Source: JBLIRR01 sp049472395
GTDB lineage: Bacteria; SZUA-182; DTGQ01; JBLIRR01
Assembly (NCBI GenBank): GCA_049472395.1
Contig: JBLIRR010000021.1
Location: 1 to 64,000, forward strand
Length of the DNA: 64,000 bases
Direction: 5' to 3'
In this document: positions 33,195 through 42,646 of the stretch, one piece after another
Layout: the number at the start of each line of letters is the position of its first letter
Position numbering within the stretch: position 1 is the stretch's first letter
Made by a program: the position numbers and the translations under genes
The notes under the pieces: model-generated
Seen by the model: only the letters and a program-made list of their open reading frames with translations
Databases searched by the model: none
What the model was told of the DNA's origin: nothing

Positions 33195-33262
33195 GTCGTT
33201 GTCAATATTTCGAGACCTGCCCCTGCGGTCGAGGAATTTAACAGTCAAAATTAGAATTGCTG
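33195..33262. repeat. Dispersed repeat ending in AAAATTAGAATTGCT, copy 2
   Basis: tgtcaatatttcgagacctg, a GC-rich middle, gaggaatttaacagtc and the 15-mer at 33247-33261. The first part matches 13361-13390; the second part matches 52672-52702 (gaggaatttaaca then the same 15-mer). Confidence 0.7.
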
Positions 33263-33365
33263 TGATTTCTTACCTTCTGTTGCATAGAATAAATATACCG
33301 TATATAATGTAATCCTATTAAATAAACAGAATATTTTTTCACCATAGGACTATTGAAGGAAATTC

Positions 33366-34733
33366 ATGAAAGACAGACTTACAGAAGCACTAAAGAAAAG
33401 CACAGCAGACTACTGCGAGATCCGGTTTGAAACCGAGGATTGGACCTCTATTGCTTACCGGGGACCAGAGATTGAAACAGTAGGTTCCGGCAAATTTGAG
33501 GGGGGCATTGTGCGGGCCTGCACGAATGGTGGGTGGGGAATGTCTGTATTCGATTCCCTCGACAGTATGGAGCACCACGTTCAGGAAGCCTGTATTTGTG
33601 CGAAACTCGTGGGGTGCGAAACCACTCAACTTGCGGAGATTGAAAATCCTCCTGATAAAGAACTAAGAGCACAGCTGGACCATGACTTTCGGGGAGTCAG
33701 CCTAGATGAGAAATTAAACCTGATTGCCCGGTACAATACTATTATTCTCAAAAGCCATCCATCTATAGAGACTTCACAAGTCAGGTATAATGACACTTTT
33801 CGTACTGTATTTTTTGTGTCTTCCAAAGGGGCCTACTTTTGTGAGGAACGTCCTATCGTTCGCCTTGTGTATTTCGCCGTTGCCCGCGATGGAGCATTAG
33901 TGCAACTTTCATTTGACACTATTGCATCCGCTAAAAGCTATGATGTGGTGCATGGCCAGGAAGAAAATATCAAAAAAGTTGCACAACGTGCTGTTGATCT
34001 GTTAAAAGCCCCGCCATGCCCCGGTGGCAAATTTACTGTGATACTCGATCAGAAACTTGGGGGTGTGTTTGCTCATGAGGCATTCGGTCATTTAAGTGAG
34101 GCTGATTTTTTGTATGAAAATCCCAAGATGCGTGATCTTATGTCCATTGGTAAAAGGATGGGCAATAAAGATCTGAATATTGTTGACGACGGCTCCCGTG
34201 GTCAGCTGATAGGAACCCATAGTTATGATGATGAAGGCACACCGACAGGTAAAACCTATTTGATAAAGGAAGGTATTTTAAACGGGCACTTACACTCACT
34301 TGAGACAGCGGCTAAGATGGGTGAGAAACCTACAGGGAATGCCCGGGCAATATCTCGCGGCGTACCCCCTATTGTCAGAATGACCAATACATATATTGAG
34401 AATGGAGAGCACTCATTTGAAGAATTAATCCAGGGAGTTGATGAGGGAATTTACGCCTGCGGTGCATTGGGAGGGCAGACCATGATGGAGATGTTTACTT
34501 TTTCCGCTGAATACGGATACCGGATACGCAAGGGGGAGATAGGAGAGATGGTTCGTGATGTAATTCTCACGGGGAATGTTTTTGAAACATTATATAATAT
34601 CGACGGATTTGGTAAGGAATTTAAGATTATTGAAAGTGCTGGAGGCTGTGGCAAGGGTGGACAGAGCCCTCTTCCGGTAACCGATGGGGCGCCTCATCTG
34701 CGCATTCGGGATGTGGTGATCGGAGGGAAATAA
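33366..34733 (+). CDS. tldD: Metalloprotease TldD
   Basis: A 455-residue TldD, the catalytic half of the TldD/TldE (PmbA) heterodimer that degrades unfolded peptides and matures some microcins. The zinc site HEAFGH (about residue 239) is intact, with the third-ligand region CGAL near residue 360. SRGVPPIVRMTNTYIENGE and the glycine-rich end (GGCGKGGQSPLPVTDGAPHL) are typical. Full length. The pmbA gene begins 10 bp downstream, so both should be made together. Confidence 0.95.
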   Translation: MKDRLTEALKKSTADYCEIRFETEDWTSIAYRGPEIETVGSGKFEGGIVRACTNGGWGMSVFDSLDSMEHHVQEACICAKLVGCETTQLAEIENPPDKELRAQLDHDFRGVSLDEKLNLIARYNTIILKSHPSIETSQVRYNDTFRTVFFVSSKGAYFCEERPIVRLVYFAVARDGALVQLSFDTIASAKSYDVVHGQEENIKKVAQRAVDLLKAPPCPGGKFTVILDQKLGGVFAHEAFGHLSEADFLYENPKMRDLMSIGKRMGNKDLNIVDDGSRGQLIGTHSYDDEGTPTGKTYLIKEGILNGHLHSLETAAKMGEKPTGNARAISRGVPPIVRMTNTYIENGEHSFEELIQGVDEGIYACGALGGQTMMEMFTFSAEYGYRIRKGEIGEMVRDVILTGNVFETLYNIDGFGKEFKIIESAGGCGKGGQSPLPVTDGAPHLRIRDVVIGGK

Positions 34734-34743
34734 GGAGCTATGA

Positions 34744-36060
34744 ATGCGTAATTCAAAAATTGAGGAAATGAAAAAGCGTCTGGAAAAGGGCGTGGAAACA
34801 GCAAAAAAGCAAGGAGCCCGAGGGGCTAAAATAAGTTTTCTTCAATCTGAGGCTATAGGATGTCAATTCGAGGCAGGGCGTCTTAAAAGCACAGATGCCA
34901 GAGAAAATGCCCTCTATTCTATTGAGGTGCTTGTTGATGGGAAAAGGAGTTCTGTAAGCGGAAACATACTCGATGACCTTGACGATATGATACAAAGAGC
35001 GATTTTGCTTGCCAAGGTGGGCAGTGTAGCCCATTTTACCGACTATCCTGGCCCGGCACATATGCCAGAGGTGAGCACGTATGCTCCTGAGACACTCAAC
35101 CTTTCCAGAGAGTCTTTGATTGCACATGCACAGACGATTGTAGATGCGTTAAAAACATACAATCCTGACCTCTTTATATATGCAGGAGCAACCCGCAGTG
35201 AATATGAGAGCGCCCTCGCGACAAGCGGCGGTGTGAGCCTATCATATAAAGGCACGAACTGGTCCCTTGAAGGGTACGTTCAAAGGACTGAGGGAAGCGA
35301 TATTCTTTTTTGCAGTGATAAGCGTTCATGGCGCAACGCAAGTCAATTCCTAGACCCTCACGCTATAGCAGAAAGAATAATCAAAGATTTGCAAAGGGCC
35401 GAACATTCAGCAGAAGCTCCGGTAGGCACATATCCACTCTATATCTCCCCTGACATGTTTTACAGATTTATAAGCGCCCTGATGATGGGGGTGAATGGAC
35501 GTAATGTAGCCAAGGGGGATTCCCCGCTTCGTGGTATGCGCGGGAAAAAGGTGTTGGATGAATCACTCACTATCATTGATAATCCTCACCGTGATTTCTC
35601 CCCCGGTGCAGCGCAATCCGATGCTGATGGTATCCCGACCCGCAGAATCACTATCTTTGAAAAGGGGGTCTTGAAGAATTTTCTTTATGACCTTGATTCT
35701 GCAGGCCTTGCCGGTAGCGAACCTACCGGTAATAATGGATGCAGCCCTTATGATGTGGAGGTGCCTGCAGGTTCTGAGACCCATGAAGAACTTCTCTCGT
35801 CACTGCATGACGGCCTATATGTCAAGGAAGTCCTGGGATTTGGTCAGAGCAATATTATAAATGGTGATTTTTCTGCTAATGTGGAACTTGGATACCGTAT
35901 TTCACAGGGGAGAATTACCGGGCGGGTAAAAAATACCATGATTGCCGGCAACCTCTATGAAATACTCAAGAAAAATGTCCGTTTAAGCTCCGACCGAGAT
36001 CCGCTTCTGCTTCTTCCTTACGCGGTCATAGAAGGTGTTACCATTAGCTCCGCTCGATAG
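34744..36060 (+). CDS. pmbA: TldE/PmbA subunit of the TldD-TldE protease
   Basis: A 438-residue PmbA/TldE homologue, the partner that lacks the zinc motif but completes the substrate chamber with TldD. Family features: a coiled N-terminal helix, KSTDARENALYSIEVLVDGK, GNNGCSPYDVEVPAGSE near 330, NIINGDFSANVELGYRI and NTMIAGNLYEIL near the end. Full length. Start ATG at 34744 after AAGGAGC. A stand-alone tldD-pmbA operon; converges with msrAB. Confidence 0.94.
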   Translation: MRNSKIEEMKKRLEKGVETAKKQGARGAKISFLQSEAIGCQFEAGRLKSTDARENALYSIEVLVDGKRSSVSGNILDDLDDMIQRAILLAKVGSVAHFTDYPGPAHMPEVSTYAPETLNLSRESLIAHAQTIVDALKTYNPDLFIYAGATRSEYESALATSGGVSLSYKGTNWSLEGYVQRTEGSDILFCSDKRSWRNASQFLDPHAIAERIIKDLQRAEHSAEAPVGTYPLYISPDMFYRFISALMMGVNGRNVAKGDSPLRGMRGKKVLDESLTIIDNPHRDFSPGAAQSDADGIPTRRITIFEKGVLKNFLYDLDSAGLAGSEPTGNNGCSPYDVEVPAGSETHEELLSSLHDGLYVKEVLGFGQSNIINGDFSANVELGYRISQGRITGRVKNTMIAGNLYEILKKNVRLSSDRDPLLLLPYAVIEGVTISSAR

Positions 36061-36076
36061 ATAAAAAATCAGGGCT

Positions 36077-37132
36077 TTATTTTTCAAAGAGTTTTTTATA
36101 TTCCCCATAACCTTCTTTCTCTAAGTCTTCTTTGGGAATAAAGCGCAGGGCAGCGGAATTTATACAATAACGAAGACCAGTGGGCTGAGGACCGTCCTTG
36201 AACACATGCCCGAGGTGGGAGTTCCCACGAGCGCTTCTCACCTCGGTCCTTTTCATTAGCGCACTCCTATCCTCCTTTTCTATGATATTGTCCGGCTCAA
36301 GTGATTTGACAAAACTTGGCCAGCCAGTCCCGGAATCATATTTATCAAGAGAGCTGAAAAGAGGCTCTCCTGACACAATATCCACATAAATCCCTTCCTT
36401 TTTGTTATCCCAGTATTCATTGTCAAAGGCTTTCTCCGTGCCGTTTTCCTGGGTTACCTTATATTGAAGCGGGGTTAATGTGTCTCGAAGTTTTTCGGGT
36501 GATGGGAGTGGGCACTGTCTATTCTGTTTTATCTCATTGGCCCATGTATTTTCCAAATATTCATCACGGCCGGAGCGGGAACGGTAGAGCTTGTATTGAA
36601 AGGGATGCTTTTGATAATAATCCTGATGATACCTCTCCGCCGGATAAAATGGCGCGGCAGGGATAATATCCGTGACAATAGGCCTTGCATATCGTTGCGA
36701 TTCATATAATGCCTTTTTTGATCTTTCGGCAAGCTCTTTTTGTTGCTCGTTATGGTAAAAAATAGCAGTTCTGTATTGAGAGCCCCGGTCAACAAATTGG
36801 CCGGCACTGTCGGTGGGATCGATTTGTCGCCAAAACACTTCAAGCAGTTTTTGATATGAGAGTATGGAAGGATCAAAAATGATTTCGATTGCTTCCCTAT
36901 GCCCTGTGTTTCCGGAAGAAACCTCCTCATATGTTGGATTTTCCTTCTGGCCACCTGTATATCCCGATGTGACAGAGATCACCCCCTCTAATTGCTCAAA
37001 GGGAGATTCCATGCACCAAAAGCAGCCACCCGCAAATGTTGCCTTTTCATACTTTGTTGCAGTCATTGCAATATGAAGAGAGAATAGCACTATAATAATA
37101 AGCACTATAATAAATAATAATGTATCACTCAT
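36077..37132 (-). CDS. msrAB: Membrane-anchored MsrA-MsrB fusion methionine sulfoxide reductase
   Basis: A 351-residue fusion that reduces both S- and R-methionine sulfoxide. Start placed at 37132 because AAAAAGGAG lies upstream of that ATG and a single membrane helix (5-22) begins there; a longer open frame would run into nadB. MsrA domain ~28-190 with catalytic Cys37 in GGCFWC. MsrB domain ~205-340 with the catalytic Cys in RYCINSAAL and the GTGWPSF motif; the zinc-binding CxxC pairs of many MsrB proteins are absent. The helix suggests a role in repairing envelope proteins. It lies 34 bp after nadB. Confidence 0.93.
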   Translation of the reverse strand: MSDTLLFIIVLIIIVLFSLHIAMTATKYEKATFAGGCFWCMESPFEQLEGVISVTSGYTGGQKENPTYEEVSSGNTGHREAIEIIFDPSILSYQKLLEVFWRQIDPTDSAGQFVDRGSQYRTAIFYHNEQQKELAERSKKALYESQRYARPIVTDIIPAAPFYPAERYHQDYYQKHPFQYKLYRSRSGRDEYLENTWANEIKQNRQCPLPSPEKLRDTLTPLQYKVTQENGTEKAFDNEYWDNKKEGIYVDIVSGEPLFSSLDKYDSGTGWPSFVKSLEPDNIIEKEDRSALMKRTEVRSARGNSHLGHVFKDGPQPTGLRYCINSAALRFIPKEDLEKEGYGEYKKLFEK

Positions 37133-37166
37133 GAGATGAACTCCTTTTTCATGAATTTTCATTTTT

Positions 37167-38837
37167 TTATTCAATACTCGGGATTTTAAAGCGTTTATCG
37201 TTTTTATGAGGATGATCGGAACGGAAATGCACACCCCTGCTCTCTTTTCTCCACAGTGCCGCATTGATGGTTAATTCGGCCACAAGGGCAATATTTCTCA
37301 ATTCCAGGAAATCTGCGCTTATAAAATAATTCCAATAATATTTATTTATTTCTTTTTTAATGGTGGTAATTCTATCTTTGGCCATTATGAGCCTCTCTTC
37401 ATCCCGCACTATTCCCACAAGATGCCACATAAGAGTTCTAATTTCTTCCCAGTAATACCCAACCAAATCTTGATTCCTGCTTTGTGTTGCTCTGCCGGTG
37501 TCCCATGTGGGCAGGGAATGGGAAGGCGGTTTTGAGTGAGCGATATTTTTTATTGCATAGTGAGCTGCAAGAAGACCATATAGCGCAGCCTCGGGAAGTG
37601 AGTTGGAGGCAAGTCTGTTAGCCCCCATAAGCCCTGTATATGCCACTTCTCCAATGGCACACAGATTTTTTATTGTGGGCACTTCGCCCTGCAGGCCAAC
37701 GAGAATTCCTCCGCACGTGTAATGAGAGGCAGGAACAATCGGAATAGGTTGTGATCTGATATCAATACCCACTTCCAGGCATTTTTCATATATTTTCGGA
37801 AACTCGCGCGCTATATCAATATTTCCGATAATGTCAGAGGTCACATTTAAATACAGGTTCGTTAACCCCCGCTTTTTCATCTCCAAATCAATAGCCCGTG
37901 CTGCAATATCTCTCGTGCTTGCAGACCCATCTTTAGAGTAACCCAATTTTTTCATGAAATCACATCGAGCATCCTCACCCTTGTCTGCCAACGTTAGAAT
38001 TCCCCCAATGTTTTTTCCCCTCAGGGCCTCAGTGAGCAAGAAACTTCTGCCTTGTTCATTATAGCCATAGAGCACCGTAGGATGGAACTGGATGAACTCC
38101 ATATTTGCGACCTGAGCATTTGCGCGATAGGCAATAGCAATGCCGTCACCGGTTGAGGTATGACTGTTGGAGGTATAAAGATAAATTCTGCCCGCCCCGC
38201 CGGCTGCAATAAAGGTTGTCTGTGCTTGAAATGTCTTCACGTAATTTTGGCGAGCATCAAACACATAGGCTCCGAGGCATGTGTTCGGGACTGAAATATT
38301 TCCTAATTTTTGAGTCGTGATAAGGTCAATAGCAGCGTGATGCTCAAAAATACTTATATTCGGATCATCTATTATTTTCTCGATGAGTTTTTCCTCAATT
38401 GCCATGCCAGTGTAATCATCAACACAAAAAATTCTGGATCGTGAATGTCCTCCCTCCTGATGAAGTCGATAAGGGTATGTCTTGTTATTTTTGGAGAAGG
38501 GAACCCCGAGATTGATAAAAAAATTTACCACATCCTTGAAGGATCGCGTGATAAAATTGCGGGCAATCAAGGCATCGCCTAGTCCATCTGTGGCTTTGAG
38601 CGTATCATCAAGATGAAGATCAAAACTGTCCTCTCCTGAGTTGATTCTTGCAGGATCAACCGCTGCAATTCCTCCTTGGGCATGGTATGTTGCACCATCC
38701 CGGAGACTTTTCTTGGTGACAATAGCTACTCGATATCCATGACTGCTTAATTCAATTGCTGCACGCAGGCCCGCAATCCCAGAACCTATGATGAGAAAAT
38801 CCGTTATAAGATAATTGTTTTTAGCTTGACCTTTCAT
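37167..38837 (-). CDS. nadB: L-aspartate oxidase
   Basis: A 556-residue flavoprotein that oxidises aspartate to iminoaspartate, first step of de novo NAD synthesis. FAD-binding GSGIAGLRAAIEL near residue 18, then HAQGGIAAVDP, the active-site RLHQEGGHSRSR, GIAIAYRANAQVANMEFIQFHPT, ASHYTCGGI and TGLMGANRLASNSLPEALYG-type motifs. It matches NadB rather than fumarate reductase (motif SRSRIFCVDD). Full length. nadA and nadC are not in the window. Probably co-transcribed with msrAB. Confidence 0.93.
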   Translation of the reverse strand: MKGQAKNNYLITDFLIIGSGIAGLRAAIELSSHGYRVAIVTKKSLRDGATYHAQGGIAAVDPARINSGEDSFDLHLDDTLKATDGLGDALIARNFITRSFKDVVNFFINLGVPFSKNNKTYPYRLHQEGGHSRSRIFCVDDYTGMAIEEKLIEKIIDDPNISIFEHHAAIDLITTQKLGNISVPNTCLGAYVFDARQNYVKTFQAQTTFIAAGGAGRIYLYTSNSHTSTGDGIAIAYRANAQVANMEFIQFHPTVLYGYNEQGRSFLLTEALRGKNIGGILTLADKGEDARCDFMKKLGYSKDGSASTRDIAARAIDLEMKKRGLTNLYLNVTSDIIGNIDIAREFPKIYEKCLEVGIDIRSQPIPIVPASHYTCGGILVGLQGEVPTIKNLCAIGEVAYTGLMGANRLASNSLPEAALYGLLAAHYAIKNIAHSKPPSHSLPTWDTGRATQSRNQDLVGYYWEEIRTLMWHLVGIVRDEERLIMAKDRITTIKKEINKYYWNYFISADFLELRNIALVAELTINAALWRKESRGVHFRSDHPHKNDKRFKIPSIE

Positions 38838-38988
38838 ATAAGAAACTCTATCAGCTTATTATAATATATATTATATACATTCCTCAATAGCAGTTGCCGA
38901 ATTCTTCTCAGGGCAATCCCATGAAAAATTTTATCCTTGTGCAATTAACTGTATCCAACAAGGGCATAATGTAAGCTTTTTAAATTCA

Positions 38989-39051
38989 CCACAGAGTTCG
39001 CAGAGGACACGGAGATTCATACTCACTCTGTAATCTCTGTGTCCTTTGTGG
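38989..39051. repeat. CACAGAG-GGACAC-GAGATT inverted repeat
   Basis: Left arm has gcagaggacacggagatt (39000-39017); right arm aatctctgtgtcctttgtgg (39032-39051). The arms pair with few mismatches around a 14-base loop. Palindromes of this CTCTGTGTCC type are common between genes in environmental bacterial genomes. Confidence 0.75.
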
Positions 39052-39095
39052 TAAGTTAATTCCCCTCATGAGAACACCATTTCAGGTATATTTGT

Positions 39096-39149
39096 TGACA
39101 GGATTGACAGGATAAATTTTAAATCCTGTGTATCCTGTTAATCCTGTCA
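39096..39149. repeat. 19-bp inverted repeat of the ATCCTGT type
   Basis: Arms tgacaggattgacaggata (39096-39114) and tatcctgttaatcctgtca (39131-39149) pair at 18 of 19 positions around a 16-base loop. A T-rich run follows. The right arm recurs alone at 33126-33159. Confidence 0.8.
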
Positions 39150-39347
39150 AATATTTTTTTAAAATTTTTTAGAAAGTATCTAAAATTCTCACTTAACAAA
39201 TAGAAATCCTTCATGTGATTGCCCTGCTGAATTCTTCTTGGTAGATTTTATTTATTCACTCCAAAATGGTATAATAGCCCGTATTCATGTTTATTCAGAT
39301 TATAATCGAAATCGTACGCTAGAAATGAGGAGAGCGGAGGAGAATAT

Positions 39348-40586
39348 ATGGTTACAATCAAGGCTTTTAAGGGATTGAGAGCCATGAAGGGGAAGGAAGA
39401 GCAGGTTGCTTCAATTCCTTATGATGTAGTAGATTCAAATGAAGCACGAAGAATTGCCAAGGATAATCCCTATAGCTTTCTGCATATCGCAAAACCCGAG
39501 ATTGATCTTGATCCCGAGATTGATTGTTATAGCAGAGACGTCTATGAGCAGGGGAAGAGAAATTTAAACAGGTTTATCGAGAAAGAGATTTTTGTACAGG
39601 ATAAGAACGAATCTCTTTATATATATAAACTCAAAAAAGGAGATCATGAACAGACGGGTCTTTTAGCATGCACATCTGTGGGTGATTATACAAATGAGAT
39701 TATAAAAAAGCATGAGCAAACCATGCCGGAGAAGGAACTCGACAGAATCAATCACATTAATATTCTTAATGCCCATACAGAGCCTGTTTTTATGACCTAT
39801 AGAGCAGATGAAGAGATCGATGAGACTATTGACAAGGCAAAACAAAAAGAGCCTGAATACAATTTCACCACAGATGATGGCGTGAGTCATGTTTTCTTTA
39901 CAGTTGATGAACAAGAAAAAAGCAGAAAATTGATACGGCTCTTTAAAGGAATTGAAACATTGTATATTGCAGATGGACATCATCGCTCAGCATCAGCGGC
40001 ACGAGTAGCTGCCATCCGCAGAAAGGCAAATCCCCATCATAATGGTAATGAGGAGTATAATTATTTCTTAAGCATTATCTTTCCTCATAACCAGCTTTGT
40101 ATCATGGACTATAATCGCGCGGTAAAAGATTTATATAATCACTCTGTCTCGTCATTTATACGGGCAGTTACAGAAAAATTTGAGATCATCGATATGGGGA
40201 GCAGATATAAACCAGTACAGAAGCATACTATGGGGATGTACCTTGGCGATCGGTGGTATAAGCTCGTTGTAAAGGATGGCACATTTGAGGAGAGCGATCC
40301 GGTAAACCAACTGGATGTTCATATATTACAGAAAAATCTTTTGGATCCGGTTCTTAAGATTACTGATCCCCGGACGGACCATAGAATCGATTTTATTGGA
40401 GGCAGTAGGGGGCTTGATGAGTTGGAAAGAAGGGTGAATTGCGGAGAATACAAGGTTGCGTTTGCCATGTATCCGACAACTATTGAAGAATTAATGACTG
40501 TCTCGGACAGGGGTGAGATCATGCCGCCAAAATCCACATGGTTTGATCCAAAACCGAGGAGCGGATTGGTTATACATCAAGTATGA
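39348..40586 (+). CDS. DUF1015 family protein
   Basis: A 412-residue protein of the DUF1015 family (sometimes listed as an uncharacterised conserved protein). Typical parts: the opening IKAFKGLRAMKGKEEQVASIPYDV, NPYSFLHI-KPEID, the central ADGHHRSASAARVA with paired His residues, and NYFLSIIFPHNQL. The biochemical function is not known to me. No signal peptide. Its stop overlaps the start of lpdA by ATGA, so translation is coupled. GCGGAGGAG precedes the start at 39348. Confidence 0.9.
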   Translation: MVTIKAFKGLRAMKGKEEQVASIPYDVVDSNEARRIAKDNPYSFLHIAKPEIDLDPEIDCYSRDVYEQGKRNLNRFIEKEIFVQDKNESLYIYKLKKGDHEQTGLLACTSVGDYTNEIIKKHEQTMPEKELDRINHINILNAHTEPVFMTYRADEEIDETIDKAKQKEPEYNFTTDDGVSHVFFTVDEQEKSRKLIRLFKGIETLYIADGHHRSASAARVAAIRRKANPHHNGNEEYNYFLSIIFPHNQLCIMDYNRAVKDLYNHSVSSFIRAVTEKFEIIDMGSRYKPVQKHTMGMYLGDRWYKLVVKDGTFEESDPVNQLDVHILQKNLLDPVLKITDPRTDHRIDFIGGSRGLDELERRVNCGEYKVAFAMYPTTIEELMTVSDRGEIMPPKSTWFDPKPRSGLVIHQV

Positions 40587-41980
40587 CAAAAGAAATCTTT
40601 GATATAGTAGTAATAGGTGCTGGCCCAGCAGGCTATGCTGCGGCTATAAGAACAGCCCAGCTCGGCTTTAAGGTATGTTTGATTGAGAAGGACACATCGG
40701 GTTTGGGGGGAACATGCCTTAATCGTGGCTGTATTCCAACAAAGATCCTCGCAGGGAGTGCTCATTTATTGGAAGATATTAAGAAAGCGCAGAGATTTGG
40801 GATACAGACAGGGGGAATCGGCTTTGAGTATAAGACATTAAAAAGACATAAGGAGAGGGTTCTCAAAGAGCTGAGGCAGGGTCTTGCATTTGTCCTTAAG
40901 AAAAATAAGATCACAGTAAAGTATGGTTTCGGAAGATTCGCCGATAAAAATTCCATAGAGATTGAACATGAAAGCGGCACAGAGGTGGTTCAGGCTCACC
41001 ACATTATTTGTGCAACAGGGTCTGACCCTGCGCCCTTTCCGGGTATGGACGGGAAAAGAATTATTGATACGACGCACGCCCTTGAACTTGACGAATTGCC
41101 TAAAAGTATGATTATTGTTGGAGGTTCCGTAAGTGGGTGTGAATTTGCCTCGATCTATAAGAGCTTTGGAGTTGATATCACTATTATTGAAATGATGGAT
41201 TCAATCCTGACTCTCCCGCATATGGAAAAGGAAATAATAGAGGAGCTTTTATCAGTCTTTGTTCGTAGCGGCATAAAGATAATATGTGGCGTCAGGATTA
41301 TCTCTGCACAACGAAGGGGAGAGAGAGTGGTTGTGTATTTCGAAGAGCGTGGTGAAAAAAAGAGCAAAGAAACAGATATGGTGCTGATCGCCGCAGGCAG
41401 AAAGTTGCTTACCGACAATCTCAATTTAGCTTCGGTTGGCGTGAAGATCGGCGGGCAGGGAGAGGTTATGACAGATGGGGATTTCCGCACCCAGTGTGAT
41501 ACCATTCGTGCCATTGGCGATATTTCCGGCATTCCCATGTTAGCACATCGGGCGTATGCTCAAGCCAAAGCCGTAAGCGCGGACATTAAGGGACAGAAGC
41601 ATTCGTTTGACCTTCGTACAATACCCTGTTGCATTTTTACCAATCCTCCCATATCTATGGTCGGACTTAGCGAAGACGAGGCATTAAAGGCGGGGAAAAA
41701 GGTTAAAACGGGTGTATTCCCCTTTGAATATCTAGGAATAGCCAGATCGCTTGATAAGACAGAAGGATTCGTGAAAATAGTATGCGATCAGAAGGATACT
41801 GTCGTGGGTGGCCATATTATCGGTCATCACGCCACAGAACTGATCCAGGAGATAAGTCTGGCTATGAGCAAAGGATTAACAGTGAAAGATATAACACATG
41901 TGATTCATCCCCATCCCACTTTCTCTGAAGCCCTCTTGGAGGCCGGAGAGAATGTGCTGGGGGAAGCACTCCATATGTAG
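40583..41980 (+). CDS. lpdA: Dihydrolipoyl dehydrogenase
   Basis: A 465-residue class I pyridine nucleotide-disulfide oxidoreductase. FAD motif GAGPAGYAAAIRTAQLG (12-28), redox-active Cys45 and Cys50 in GGTCLNRGCIPT, NAD-binding GGSVSGCEFASIYKSFG, and the C-terminal HPHPTFSEAL with the catalytic His-Glu pair. It recycles the lipoyl group of E2 or H proteins; none of those complexes is encoded nearby. The ATG overlaps the DUF1015 stop. Glutathione or mercuric reductase is less likely given the HPHPTFSE motif. Confidence 0.94.
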   Translation: MTKEIFDIVVIGAGPAGYAAAIRTAQLGFKVCLIEKDTSGLGGTCLNRGCIPTKILAGSAHLLEDIKKAQRFGIQTGGIGFEYKTLKRHKERVLKELRQGLAFVLKKNKITVKYGFGRFADKNSIEIEHESGTEVVQAHHIICATGSDPAPFPGMDGKRIIDTTHALELDELPKSMIIVGGSVSGCEFASIYKSFGVDITIIEMMDSILTLPHMEKEIIEELLSVFVRSGIKIICGVRIISAQRRGERVVVYFEERGEKKSKETDMVLIAAGRKLLTDNLNLASVGVKIGGQGEVMTDGDFRTQCDTIRAIGDISGIPMLAHRAYAQAKAVSADIKGQKHSFDLRTIPCCIFTNPPISMVGLSEDEALKAGKKVKTGVFPFEYLGIARSLDKTEGFVKIVCDQKDTVVGGHIIGHHATELIQEISLAMSKGLTVKDITHVIHPHPTFSEALLEAGENVLGEALHM

Positions 41981-41992
41981 GATGAGTAAAAG

Positions 41993-42637
41993 ATGGAAAT
42001 GATTCTTAATGAAATAGAAGCACGAATTCTCGGTTCATTGATCGAGAAAGAGATGACTACTCCCGATTACTATCCGCTCACATTAAATGCTCTCACCAAT
42101 GCATGTAATCAGAAATCAAATCGGGATCCTGTGATGAGCCTTGAGAAGAATATTATTATTCGCACGCTTGACGAAATGCGCATTAAAAAGCTTGTGGTTC
42201 AAAAAGAAGCAATGGACAGCCGTGTGCCGAAGTATGCCCAAACACTCGATACTCTCTTTGGATTTTCTCAGAAAGAAGTGGCTCTTATATGCGCTCTTTT
42301 GCTGCGAGGGCCGCAAACTGTGGGTGAAATACATATCCATACCTCCCGAATGAATAAATTTAATGATTTATCCGACGTAGAAGCCACTCTTAAGGAATTG
42401 GCAGAGCGGGAGGGTGGCCCATTTATTATAAAGCTTCCCCGGCAAAGCGGACAGCGTGAATCCCGTTATGCACACCTTTTCTGCGGTGAGGTAGATTTTG
42501 AGAAAATTGCTTCTGCTCAAATCAATACGGAAAACGGCGACCGTCTCGCGAAACTTGAAACAGCCCTTGATTCTCTGCGCTCCGAATTTGACGAGTTACG
42601 GCAACGCTTTTTCGAATTTATAAAACAGTTTGAGTAA
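41993..42637 (+). CDS. yceH: YceH family protein (DUF480/UPF0502)
   Basis: A 214-residue member of the DUF480/YceH family, predicted to contain two winged-helix domains. The diagnostic opening ARILGSLIEKEMTTPDYYPL and SLNALTNACNQKSNRDPV-like stretch are present, then LLLRGPQTVGEIHIH and a C-terminal coiled coil (LAKLETALDSLRSEFDELRQ). Function unsettled; DNA binding is suspected from the fold. It lies 12 bp after lpdA and probably completes that operon. Confidence 0.92.
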   Translation: MEMILNEIEARILGSLIEKEMTTPDYYPLTLNALTNACNQKSNRDPVMSLEKNIIIRTLDEMRIKKLVVQKEAMDSRVPKYAQTLDTLFGFSQKEVALICALLLRGPQTVGEIHIHTSRMNKFNDLSDVEATLKELAEREGGPFIIKLPRQSGQRESRYAHLFCGEVDFEKIASAQINTENGDRLAKLETALDSLRSEFDELRQRFFEFIKQFE

Positions 42638-42646
42638 TGGTCAATC

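Larger units (their letters stand above)
33043..33365. other. 323-bp spacer made largely of dispersed repeats
   Basis: No gene is seen. Three repeat segments follow each other: 33063-33113 (also at 38941-38989), 33126-33159 (also at 39127-39160) and 33195-33262 (also at 13361-13430, ending in the 15-mer AAAATTAGAATTGCT). The tldD promoter must lie in the last 100 bp. Confidence 0.65.
38899..39234. repeat. About 336-bp element with imperfect terminal inverted repeats
   Basis: Left end GAATTCTTCTCAGGGCAATC (38899-38918) continuing CCATGAA; right end TTCATGTGATTGCCC (39210-39224) continuing TGCTGAATTC. Reverse-complemented, the two match at most positions. No coding capacity inside. It could be a MITE-like element or several palindromes inserted into one another. 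Confidence 0.5.
38838..39347. other. 510-bp divergent spacer packed with nested palindromic repeats
   Basis: No gene is seen. An outer imperfect inverted repeat (38899-38925 with 39210-39234, sharing GAATTC--C-AGGGCAATC-CATGAA) encloses three inner elements: the AAGGGCATAAT repeat (38941-38989), a CTCTGTGTCC-type inverted repeat (38989-39051) and a 19-bp inverted repeat (39096-39149). A TATAAT at about 39269-39274 is the best promoter candidate for the DUF1015 gene. Confidence 0.65.

Noticed and set aside
37133..37264. Longer start for the MsrAB fusion
   Set aside because: It would overlap nadB by nearly 100 bases, and the ATG at 37132 has a strong ribosome-binding site followed by a membrane helix.
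33043..39240. CRISPR array
   Set aside because: The repeats are few, irregularly spaced, palindromic and dispersed, with no regular spacers and no cas genes.
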